Shown one piece after another: positions 35,677 through 43,478 of a stretch of DNA of 64,000 bases. The stretch spans positions 270,356 to 334,355 of the forward strand of contig JAGSHD010000004.1 of the NCBI GenBank assembly GCA_023954715.1, read 5' to 3'. The DNA comes from Candidatus Cloacimonadota bacterium. GTDB lineage: Bacteria > Muiribacteriota > UBA6191. The notes under the pieces are model-generated. The model was given only the letters and a program-made list of their open reading frames with translations. It was not told the origin of the DNA and made no database searches. How positions within the stretch are numbered: position 1 is the stretch's first letter; each line of letters begins with the position of its first letter. The translations under genes and the position numbers were made by a program.

Positions 35677-37212
35677 TTGTGCTTTTGTTTTTGGTATCCA
35701 TTTTTTGACCCTAGTATTGCAAAACTCTATCCCTTGCTTTTATACCCTTTATTAAGTTACAAAAAGACAAAAGCAGGCTCACTCTTATCCTTATCTTTAA
35801 TCATTTTGCTCATAGCCTTTGTGGGGTCTAAATTTTCTACAGTGTATATTGTTTATGAGGCAATATTTTTAGTCTTTATATTTTTAGGAATTAACTATCA
35901 AGACTCCAAATTATCTAAAGTCATTTTGACGACTAGTTTATTTGCTCTGCTCTTTTATCTGGCTCAAAAATACCAATACTTACCCTACCTTTGGCAACAG
36001 CCTATTTTAATATTAAATCATGAGTTTGTAGACAATAGCTTTACTTACCCCTCCTTCTTTGGTAACCCTTCTCCCATGTGTTTATTTTTTGTACTAGCAA
36101 GTTATAGTATAAAAAATCAATCCCATCTTATTAAAATCTGTTACTTAATTTTATGTTTGCCCATGATTTTACTTTCTGACTCTACCATTGGTATTTTCTT
36201 GTTTTTTTTGAGCACTTTGTATTTATTTATAAAGCAGTCTCACAGTAAATATTTATATTTCATTGCCGTTATTACTCCAATGATAGTTTTACTAATTTAT
36301 CCAAAGCTTATACAAAGACCATTTGAAACCAGATATCCCTTATATAAGTTAGCCTTTAGCCAATTGTCTATTATAGGAAACGGTCCTGGTACTTTTCATT
36401 TACAGTCTGGACAACTAAAAGGAGAAGATACAACTAAAAATCATCTGACTCGCAATCAATTTCATCCACATAATGATTTGCTTTTCTACCTCTATTCCTA
36501 CGGTTTGATTGGTTTCATTTTGCGGTGTCTTTTATATTTATTTGTTTTGTATATAGTTTATCTAGATTTTGAAAAGCTTCCTCTATTACTATTTCTAGTA
36601 CAAATTCAGTTTACTCCTGACTCCTTTAGTTTGCCGGCATCTTTATTATTTTTCTTTTATCTAGGGCAGTGTATCTCAAAATTCAATAATTTTAAGGACA
36701 ATCGTTTTTTAAGTTTGATACAAATTCCAGCTAATAACTTTTATATGAAGTCGATACACTATATTGTTTTAGTTTTTTTCATCTGGAATTTAAGTCAATT
36801 TAGTCTCAGCTTTCAAAATATTGTAAACTCAGATAGTCTACAGCAAGAAAACTCTACTTATTTTTCTTCTCCTGCCTATCAATATAATCTTGGAGTACAT
36901 TATCTTAAATTGAGTCACTTCAATACAGCCCTATCTACCTTAACTCAATTACAAAAAGTTTCTCCTAACTTTCAAGACATCGATTATATCCTTGCTCATA
37001 TCTATTATTCCCAAAAAAAACCGATTCAAGCGAAGCGTTCCTTACAAGAGAAACTGAGAATTGATCCTTATCATGTATACACATATTTATTTTTAGCCGA
37101 TATATTTGTAGAACTAGGAGATAAAAACTCCGCTATTGCTACCGTTAAACGAGGACTCTTGTGTTTGCCAAACGACAACTTATTAATCAAGCGATTATCA
37201 TCCTTGGAATAA
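35677..37212 (+). CDS. O-antigen ligase-like (Wzy_C) membrane protein with TPR tail
   Basis: The 511-aa protein has about ten membrane helices and then a C-terminal TPR region (about 395-505). In the periplasmic loop the motif GNGPGTF and then HPHND carry the glycine pattern and histidine typical of the O-antigen ligase/polymerase superfamily, which joins glycans to lipid A core or to proteins. The reading frame opens at a TTG (35677) without a good ribosome site, so the true start is uncertain and may lie slightly upstream. It overlaps the following TPR gene by 52 bp. No other polysaccharide genes are adjacent. Confidence 0.8.
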   Translation: MCFCFWYPFFDPSIAKLYPLLLYPLLSYKKTKAGSLLSLSLIILLIAFVGSKFSTVYIVYEAIFLVFIFLGINYQDSKLSKVILTTSLFALLFYLAQKYQYLPYLWQQPILILNHEFVDNSFTYPSFFGNPSPMCLFFVLASYSIKNQSHLIKICYLILCLPMILLSDSTIGIFLFFLSTLYLFIKQSHSKYLYFIAVITPMIVLLIYPKLIQRPFETRYPLYKLAFSQLSIIGNGPGTFHLQSGQLKGEDTTKNHLTRNQFHPHNDLLFYLYSYGLIGFILRCLLYLFVLYIVYLDFEKLPLLLFLVQIQFTPDSFSLPASLLFFFYLGQCISKFNNFKDNRFLSLIQIPANNFYMKSIHYIVLVFFIWNLSQFSLSFQNIVNSDSLQQENSTYFSSPAYQYNLGVHYLKLSHFNTALSTLTQLQKVSPNFQDIDYILAHIYYSQKKPIQAKRSLQEKLRIDPYHVYTYLFLADIFVELGDKNSAIATVKRGLLCLPNDNLLIKRLSSLE

Positions 37213-37976
37213 TTTTATTTAGCTTTAATTCTTTTTCTTACGATACTTCAAAACGTATCCCAAAAGACATTCAAATCATGATTGAAAGAGGTGAATACAA
37301 AGAAGCCTTTTTAAAAATGATGAAATTACGTAAAAAAGAACCAACCATTGATCTAGTATACGAAATGGCAAAAACACTAGAGAAAATGCAAAATTTTAGC
37401 TTAGCTTTATTTTACTATCAGGATCTAGCTACAAATGCTACCTCAAGAGAGCTAGTAAATATAGCCAAAAAGAAGATTCGACAATACTATAAGTTATATA
37501 CTGATGAAGATGTTGTTCAAAAAAAATCACATACAGCAGATCATTTAGAACAAGGTCTAGCTGCTTTAAAAGCCAATGAATTTCATCAGGCAACTATATA
37601 CTTTTTAAGAGGAAAACGTAAACAAAAAAATAATTACCTACTACACTTTTGGCTCGGCTTTGCCTACCACAAAATATATGAAAAAATGAGTAACAAAAGC
37701 GTTTATTTAGATGCTGCCATCAAATCTTATCAAGATAGTCTTAAGTTTCACCAATCTCCCAAATCACTCAATAATCTTGCTTGTATTTTTGGTGAAAAAG
37801 GAGATAAGGTTATGGCTTTTATGTATTTTCAAAAAGCAATTCTTGCCACAAAAGAAACTTCTAGGCTCCCTGGCTTACGTAAAACAATCGAATCTAACTT
37901 AGACTTTTTTACCAAAACTGATCCAGAAGGGCAGTATAAGTACCTGCAAGAGATCAACTCATTTGATTCCAAGTAA
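37161..37976 (+). CDS. Exported TPR protein
   Basis: A 271-aa protein with an N-terminal hydrophobic segment that looks like a signal peptide or anchor (QAIIILGIILFSFNSFS, about 10-26). It is followed by helical repeats with TPR spacing, for example LVYEMAKTLEKMQNFSLALFYY and LNNLACIFGEKGDKVMAFMYF. It starts 52 bp inside the O-antigen-ligase-like gene in another frame, implying coupling. It probably acts as a periplasmic scaffold for the same pathway, which is inference from context. Confidence 0.72.
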   Translation: MFAKRQLINQAIIILGIILFSFNSFSYDTSKRIPKDIQIMIERGEYKEAFLKMMKLRKKEPTIDLVYEMAKTLEKMQNFSLALFYYQDLATNATSRELVNIAKKKIRQYYKLYTDEDVVQKKSHTADHLEQGLAALKANEFHQATIYFLRGKRKQKNNYLLHFWLGFAYHKIYEKMSNKSVYLDAAIKSYQDSLKFHQSPKSLNNLACIFGEKGDKVMAFMYFQKAILATKETSRLPGLRKTIESNLDFFTKTDPEGQYKYLQEINSFDSK

Positions 37977-38133
37977 TCACTCTAAGTTCTATAGCAGCTC
38001 ACATGGTTTTACTGTTTTTGCTGATGAAAACCCCCATGTTATTGGGCTTCGTATTTTTCATGATACTCATCTAATTCAAAACCTAGTTATAATAAAGCTT
38101 TCCAAGCTTTTTAGTTTTCCCAATAAATGGTAA
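37963..38133 (+). CDS. Possible 56-aa open frame (doubtful)
   Basis: A TTG at 37963 opens 56 codons that overlap the end of the TPR gene by 14 bp. The translation (e.g. GFTVFADENPHVIGLRIFHD) looks more protein-like than random AT-rich sequence. There is no ATG, only a weak AAGAG upstream, and a short hairpin AAAGCTT-TCC-AAGCTTT (about 38096-38112) that could be the operon terminator lies inside the frame. It may be a real small gene, a remnant of one, or chance. Confidence 0.2.
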   Translation: MIPSNHSKFYSSSHGFTVFADENPHVIGLRIFHDTHLIQNLVIIKLSKLFSFPNKW

Positions 38134-38224
38134 GTCCAATTATAGATTGGTATATATCAATTACACTTTAAGCCATAACTAGAGCCAACTTTTTGCCGAT
38201 ATTAATAACAATTCGAAGTAAACA

Positions 38225-38244
38225 TTGAACAAAACTTTGTTCAA
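38225..38244. promoter_or_regulatory. Perfect palindrome upstream of crcB
   Basis: TTGAACAAA and TTTGTTCAA form a perfect 9-bp inverted repeat around a central AC, ending 24 bases before the crcB start. The compact two-fold symmetry is typical of an operator for a dimeric repressor. The remaining spacer (37977-38268) does not show the conserved elements of a crcB fluoride riboswitch. Confidence 0.5.
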
Positions 38245-38268
38245 GTCACAGCAAAAGTATTCAATCCA

Positions 38269-38646
38269 ATGCAAGAAGTATTATTTATAGCATTCGGCGC
38301 TAGTTTTGGCGCAAATCTAAGAGCACTCTTAGTACATCTTTCTAAAGATATTTCACAGTATCTTTCGTTTCCTATAGGGATTTTAATTGCTAATTGTCTT
38401 GGGTGTTTGTTAGCTGGAGCATATCTACATTTGAGTGGAAGTAAGTCATTACCAGCCTATATGGGTCCCATGATTTCCATTGGTTTTTTTGGAGCACTAA
38501 CCACTTTTTCTACTTTTGCTATTGATTCTGTAAAATTGTTTCGAGTTTCTTTTAGTAGCGGAATGATCAATATCTTAGCTAACTTAAGCCTATGCCTTAT
38601 CTTAGTTTTAGCAGGAGAAAGCCTATGCAAAAAAGTTTTCTCTTAA
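38269..38646 (+). CDS. crcB: Fluoride channel CrcB/Fluc
   Basis: This 125-aa protein has four membrane helices and the family motifs GASFGANLR near the start and GFFGALTTFSTFA in the third helix, where the phenylalanines line the fluoride path. The dual-topology dimer exports fluoride and protects enzymes such as enolase and pyrophosphatase. The ATG follows a palindromic site. It overlaps the following outer-membrane protein gene by 22 bp, an unexpected partner. Confidence 0.95.
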   Translation: MQEVLFIAFGASFGANLRALLVHLSKDISQYLSFPIGILIANCLGCLLAGAYLHLSGSKSLPAYMGPMISIGFFGALTTFSTFAIDSVKLFRVSFSSGMINILANLSLCLILVLAGESLCKKVFS

Positions 38647-39713
38647 TTTTTATCTTATTACAATGTCTTCCAGCTAGAGACCTTGAACGCTCTAGACATA
38701 AAGCCTCACAGTACAAAGAATATATGGATAGCTATGAGGGTGAGTTTGATCCCTTGAAATATACCTTAGTATCCTATCGAAATAATCGAAGAGCAAATGG
38801 CAAAAAAGAAAAACTATCTAATGGAGATCTTCGAGGTAGAAATGGTGGAATTCTAGGAAACTTTCTTTTAGAAGTTAGTTCAGAACAAGTTCAAGGATTA
38901 GATCAATCTCTTGCCAATGCAACCGGAACTGGGCTTTCTAATACTGCTTTACAATCTTCTTCTGATTTAAACGCACATTATAAACCATCTGGGATTCGTA
39001 TAAAACTCTCTAAACGAGTCGTTGCCCACGGTAGGTATAAACAAAATTTAAGTTTGGAGATGCACAAATCCGATAGCAAACTACTTACTCCAAACAAAGG
39101 TACAGGTCTACAAATGTCCAATGGCAATAATGTTACTAGCATGACAGGTGCTATGGACAATGTCTTTTGGAATTTAGATTGGACTTTAACAAAAAGCGTC
39201 AGACAGCATAGTAGATACAGCTTTTCATTGATTGGTGGAATCCGAGTAATTGATTTTGCTATCAAATCCAATGTAGTAGGTACCCAAAGAATCCCTGCTA
39301 CCCAGCCAAACAATTTACAAAGAGCTGAGTCAAACTATCATTTAAGAAATTTAGGTTTAGGCCCATTTGTGGGTTTTATTACAGACACGCCTATCACCAA
39401 TAAAATCAGAGTATCACTCAAAGGACTTCAATATCAAATTGCCTCAAAGGGAGAAGCAAAAGTTAGACAATTTGATCAAAATGCTAGTGGTAAAGAGCTT
39501 GTAAATACCTACACAAAAGAGGTAAAAAATACTGGTTTTCCCATGAGTGAGTTTTCTGTGGATATGAACTTCTTTTTTGATCACTCTACTCGATTAAACC
39601 TAGGCTATAGCTACACTCACCTAAATCTTTACAATATCTTGGGATTTAGCAATATTAAGTTTCAAGACCTGAGTATGCACGGTCCAAAAGCTTCCCTTAA
39701 TTTTCACTTTTAG
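38625..39713 (+). CDS. Outer-membrane beta-barrel protein
   Basis: I start at the ATG at 38625, which has AGGAG seven bases upstream and gives an immediate signal peptide (MQKSFLLIFILLQCLPA). The longer reading from 38592 lacks this. The mature 345 or so residues show alternating amphipathic strands separated by Asn/Gly-rich turns, and end in LNFHF, a C-terminal aromatic of barrel proteins. The layout resembles Lpg1974-type outer-membrane proteins, but I do not claim the family. It overlaps the 3' end of the convergent 104-aa gene by 17 bp. Confidence 0.75.
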   Translation: MQKSFLLIFILLQCLPARDLERSRHKASQYKEYMDSYEGEFDPLKYTLVSYRNNRRANGKKEKLSNGDLRGRNGGILGNFLLEVSSEQVQGLDQSLANATGTGLSNTALQSSSDLNAHYKPSGIRIKLSKRVVAHGRYKQNLSLEMHKSDSKLLTPNKGTGLQMSNGNNVTSMTGAMDNVFWNLDWTLTKSVRQHSRYSFSLIGGIRVIDFAIKSNVVGTQRIPATQPNNLQRAESNYHLRNLGLGPFVGFITDTPITNKIRVSLKGLQYQIASKGEAKVRQFDQNASGKELVNTYTKEVKNTGFPMSEFSVDMNFFFDHSTRLNLGYSYTHLNLYNILGFSNIKFQDLSMHGPKASLNFHF

Positions 39714-40011
39714 AAGATGATTTCATCTTTTTAACAGAACCTAAGTCTGTCGTTAGATCTTTTTTCACCGGAACCTCTATATCTGGATTGGTCGGCTTAA
39801 TTTTTGATGGCTTGTCTGAAGATTTTACTTGCTTATCAGTAAGCTTATCTTTTTTTGGTGGCACTTCATCTTTAGATGAATTTTCTTTTGCCACCCAAAA
39901 GTCTTTTAAACCAAAGTCAATTATACCTACAGAGTTTAAAACGCCACCTAATAAAAGCAAAACCATAGCACTTTGTAAAATAAAATGAGTAAATGAAGAG
40001 AGTTTTTCCAA
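39697..40011 (-). CDS. Small membrane-anchored protein with a Lys/Pro-rich tail
   Basis: The 104-aa product has one membrane helix (about 12-32) and then a hydrophilic tail dominated by Lys, Asp, Ser and Pro, likely disordered. It follows hflX by one base, so the two are co-transcribed. It overlaps the convergent barrel-protein gene end. No family recognised. Confidence 0.6.
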   Translation of the reverse strand: MEKLSSFTHFILQSAMVLLLLGGVLNSVGIIDFGLKDFWVAKENSSKDEVPPKKDKLTDKQVKSSDKPSKIKPTNPDIEVPVKKDLTTDLGSVKKMKSSSKSEN

Positions 40012-40012
40012 T

Positions 40013-41284
40013 CTAAGCTCCCGTACTTTTAACTAAATTGACTAGATAATTAACATCTCGAGTAGCGCCCCGAAAATGCACTACAATTTTATCTTCTAAG
40101 TAGTCTGCTGAAAGGACTTTTGTTAAATCATAGATTTTATCTAAACAACCCTCTTTACCATAAGGAATATCGATAGTCATCTCGCTAATCTGAGATTCAA
40201 AAAATGAATAAACAGCTTTATTTAGCTTATCAATCCCTATATCTGCATGTGCAGAAATCAATGTAGCATTTTCATGTATACTTTGGATTGCTTGCAGCTG
40301 TTTAGGTTTATCTGACTTTAAATCAATCTTGTTTAAAACTAATTTTCTAGGAATGTGATCTAAACCTAAATCCTTGATAACTTCATTAGTATCAGCGATT
40401 CGTTGAGTATAGTCAGGATCAAAAACATCTACAACATGCAATAACAAATCTGCATCTTGAATCACTTCAAAGGTAGAACGAAAAGAAGCTACTAAATTAT
40501 GAGGAAGTTTTTTTATAAAACCTACAGTATCTGTAAACAATATACTTGGCTTTTCGTCTGGTTTGATGATTCGGGTAGAAGGATCTAGAGTTGCAAAAAG
40601 TTTGTTTTGAACCAAAACATCAGAGTCAGTTAAACGATTTAATAGAGTTGATTTTCCGGAGTTAGTGTATCCAACTATAGCCACTTTAAAAAACTTTGAA
40701 CGGTTTTTGTTTCTGGTTGCTCTTTGCGCTTTAATCTTTTTTAATTTCTTTTTCAAGACTTGTATTTGGGAGCGAGCTAATCGACGATCAACCTCTAATT
40801 GAGTTTCTCCTTCTCCGCCACGAATACCTTGCCCACCTTGCTGGCGACTAAGATGAGTCCATTGACGTCTCAAATGGGATAAAGAGTACTCTTGACGAGC
40901 AAGGTCAATCTGAACCTTTGCCTCATGAGTTTTAGCGTGTTGAGTAAAAATCTCCAAAATTACACCACATCTATCAATGATATCAACATCCAACTCTGCT
41001 TTTAGGTTTCTAGCTTGTGTTGGACTCAAATCTTCATCAAAAACAACTCTGGAGATATTATGCTCTTTTATGGCATTTTTTAAGGATTCTACTTTTCCTT
41101 TTCCGATGAGAGTTCGGGGAGACTTTACTTCTTTATGTTGAATAATTGACCCAATTGTTTCAAAGGATAATGTATCCAATAATTGGGCTAGTTCTGCTAG
41201 AGAATCTTCTAAAATAGGTAGGGGTTCATCTCTTGATACTATCCCTACAACTAATGCTCTTTTGTTGACTGCAGTATTGTTCAT
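40013..41284 (-). CDS. hflX: GTPase HflX
   Basis: HflX is a ribosome-associated GTPase that splits stalled 70S ribosomes, especially in stress. The 423-aa protein contains the HflX N-terminal domain (RTLIGKGKVESL, FDEDLSPTQARNL), the glycine-rich signature GGQGIRGGEGETQLE, and the GTPase motifs GYTNSGKST (G1), DTVGFI (G3) and NKID (G4). It lies upstream of a small membrane protein gene with one base between. The region after the GTPase domain matches the usual short C-terminal domain. Confidence 0.96.
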   Translation of the reverse strand: MNNTAVNKRALVVGIVSRDEPLPILEDSLAELAQLLDTLSFETIGSIIQHKEVKSPRTLIGKGKVESLKNAIKEHNISRVVFDEDLSPTQARNLKAELDVDIIDRCGVILEIFTQHAKTHEAKVQIDLARQEYSLSHLRRQWTHLSRQQGGQGIRGGEGETQLEVDRRLARSQIQVLKKKLKKIKAQRATRNKNRSKFFKVAIVGYTNSGKSTLLNRLTDSDVLVQNKLFATLDPSTRIIKPDEKPSILFTDTVGFIKKLPHNLVASFRSTFEVIQDADLLLHVVDVFDPDYTQRIADTNEVIKDLGLDHIPRKLVLNKIDLKSDKPKQLQAIQSIHENATLISAHADIGIDKLNKAVYSFFESQISEMTIDIPYGKEGCLDKIYDLTKVLSADYLEDKIVVHFRGATRDVNYLVNLVKSTGA

Positions 41285-41468
41285 ATACCTTTTGAAATAT
41301 CTTTCAATTTTTGCTCTGAATACCTTTGTTCATAGAGCTATCTAACAAGCACTATAAGCAAGGTTAATTGTACCCTAATTTATATTGAAGAGCAAAACAA
41401 CACCAGTAATTGATATAAAAAGTTTAATATACAGCCAAAATGCTTTATGAAATCAAAGTAATACAAAG

Positions 41469-41627
41469 TTAATTATCTTCTCCACCCGATACGATAAACT
41501 CTACCGAACAGTGTTGAGAGCAAAAGTATTTTTCTTTCACACCACTTTTTCCTTCTACACCACGTAGTTTAATATAGTTTTCTGATTCTCTTCCACAAAT
41601 TTCACAGTCGATTTTTATAGGCGCCAT
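41469..41627 (-). CDS. Small zinc-binding (CxxC / CxxxC) protein
   Basis: Starting at the ATG at 41625-41627 gives 52 aa with CEIC near the N-terminus and CSQHC near the C-terminus, a four-Cys/His metal knuckle set of the treble-clef or TRASH type. The upstream TTG reading adds eight residues but bypasses the ribosome site AAGGAAG before the ATG. The protein ends in an acidic GGEDN. It stands alone between hflX and the potassium channel gene. Its role is unknown; such small zinc proteins often bind nucleic acid or metal. Confidence 0.65.
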   Translation of the reverse strand: MAPIKIDCEICGRESENYIKLRGVEGKSGVKEKYFCSQHCSVEFIVSGGEDN

Positions 41628-42110
41628 TTTTGCTTCTTCCTTTTGATACAATTCATCATTTTTAGTTTATTGTTTTCTAACAACAAACATATAAATGATC
41701 TGATATTCTGATGATTAACAATATATCTTTATAACAAGGCTCATGCCAAACCATTAGGATGCTATATTATATCTATTGACTGTATCTGGCTGTTATGGAC
41801 TATTTTAGTGTAGCTAATGAGACACTTGTGTCTGCTAAGTGAAGCAATTAAGCCTATTTTGATAATCAAGCCAAATACCTAATTCAGCCAATAAAAATCA
41901 AAAGTTACCTTGTACTCTTGTTTTCATTACATGGCTTCATTCTAAATCAATCAAATATTTAATGATCATTCCGATAATAATTATGTATACATTGAGCTCT
42001 TTGTATATTTATCAATCGCGAGTTCAATTAGAGCATATAACCAGATTCTAATAGATCTATTTAACCAAAGGGTTCTCATTAAAGATTCCAATAGAAAATA
42101 TAAAATCACA
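41628..42110. other. Spacer upstream of the potassium channel gene
   Basis: This 483-bp region separates the small zinc protein (minus) from the channel gene (plus) and must hold both promoters. AGACAC-TT-GTGTCT, a perfect 6-bp palindrome, lies near 41821-41834. No open reading frame or RNA gene was recognised. Confidence 0.35.
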
Positions 42111-42923
42111 ATGAAAAACCTGCCCGACGAATATTGGACAGATTTTTATCATAACTTGATTAAAAAACCTTGGATCGAACTCTTATTTATATTTGCTATC
42201 CTCATTTTTGCTATTAATCTACTTTTTACCTCTTTATACTTTATGGGTGGTAAATGTATATCTAATATTAAAAGTGACTCCTTCTTGCAATACTTTTACT
42301 TCAGCATACAAACCTTCACTACAGTTGGTTTTGGTCAAATGGCTCCCATAGATAACTATGCAAATATTATTGCTTCTTTTGAAGCAACAATGAGTAATCT
42401 AATTTTTGCTTTGCTAACTGGGCTATTTTTTGCCAAGTTTTCATTGCCAACCTCAAAAATAATGTTTACAAACAATGCTTTGATCACTAGAAACAACGGT
42501 GTTAAGACTCTAATCTTTAGAACCGCAAATGCTAGAGCAAACCATATTGTTGATGCCACTGTGCATGTGTGTGCTTTAATTCATGAAAGAAATACAGAAG
42601 GAGTCAGTTCAAGAAAGCTCCACACCCTAGAACTCACTAGAAATTTTTCTCCAATATTTTCTTTGAGTTGGACTATTTCTCACACCATCGACTCTAGTAG
42701 TCCTCTCTACACTCTAAAAGATAAGGATTATAAAGACCTAAAAATAGATTTTTTTGTAACTTTAGCTGGGACAGATAGTACCTTAGTCCAAAACATTCAT
42801 TCTATGAAAATTTACAATCATAATGACATTCGTTTTGGCGGTCAATTTGAAGATATTTTAAGTATATTTGACGACGGAAAAAGAGAAATAGACTTTTCTA
42901 AGTTTCACAAATTTAAAGTTTAA
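42111..42923 (+). CDS. Inward-rectifier type potassium channel (KirBac-like)
   Basis: The 270-aa protein has two membrane helices (about 22-44 and 88-108) around a pore loop with the selectivity filter TVGFG (T71-G75). A C-terminal cytoplasmic immunoglobulin-like domain (about 120-265) has the Kir pattern (LIFRTANARANHIVDATVHV, LTLELTRN-like, FSLSWTISHTID). Bacterial Kir channels pass potassium and are gated by lipid. The filter has Phe in place of the common Tyr of GYG. Its stop abuts the end of the convergent DUF2059 gene with no spacer. Confidence 0.92.
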   Translation: MKNLPDEYWTDFYHNLIKKPWIELLFIFAILIFAINLLFTSLYFMGGKCISNIKSDSFLQYFYFSIQTFTTVGFGQMAPIDNYANIIASFEATMSNLIFALLTGLFFAKFSLPTSKIMFTNNALITRNNGVKTLIFRTANARANHIVDATVHVCALIHERNTEGVSSRKLHTLELTRNFSPIFSLSWTISHTIDSSSPLYTLKDKDYKDLKIDFFVTLAGTDSTLVQNIHSMKIYNHNDIRFGGQFEDILSIFDDGKREIDFSKFHKFKV

Positions 42924-43475
42924 CTATTTCTTTTCAATAGTAGCTAAAAACTCTTTCGTCTCTTTTTTTACTATAGTCGATAACTTTGTACTTAAACTAC
43001 TTATAGAGGTTTTTAAGTGCTTATTAAGCCTAGTCTGCACCCCATTCATGACATTGCTATTAACTTTAACAAATTTCTTTCCTGTAGAACTTTGATAAAA
43101 AGACAAAAGAATCTTCAAGTCTTTTTTATTAAAATATTTTAAATACACACTAGAATACATTTTCAAAGAAAAGGAATACAAAGAAATCTCCTTCTTCAAA
43201 GAGCTTTGTAATCCGGACTTTAGTTTCTTTTCAAACTTCAAATATTCATTAATGCTTTTAGAAGACTCCGACATAAACGCCACACGATTTTGCTTAGAGT
43301 AACGAATCATTACACGATCAATAATTTGTGCTTTAATTGCCTTTTCTTGGCTTTCAATTACAGACTTGTCTACCATGAGTAATGCCAGCTTTTTTACAAT
43401 TTGACGAGACTCTTTGTCTACTTTTGCATATAAACTTGAGTTTAAAACAAATAATATTAATACAAGTTTTAACAT
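42924..43475 (-). CDS. Exported DUF2059-like protein
   Basis: The 183-aa product has a signal peptide (about 1-17) and a helical domain with the motif YFNKKDLKILLSFYQSSTGKKFV, which matches the conserved core of DUF2059. The function of that family is unknown. It is the last gene of a leftward operon after thymidine kinase and the FGE-like protein, starting three bases after the latter's stop. Confidence 0.75.
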   Translation of the reverse strand: MLKLVLILFVLNSSLYAKVDKESRQIVKKLALLMVDKSVIESQEKAIKAQIIDRVMIRYSKQNRVAFMSESSKSINEYLKFEKKLKSGLQSSLKKEISLYSFSLKMYSSVYLKYFNKKDLKILLSFYQSSTGKKFVKVNSNVMNGVQTRLNKHLKTSISSLSTKLSTIVKKETKEFLATIEKK

Positions 43476-43478
43476 TCC

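Noticed and set aside
37977..38268. Fluoride riboswitch upstream of crcB
   Set aside because: The conserved pseudoknot motifs were not found by eye; only a palindrome is seen.
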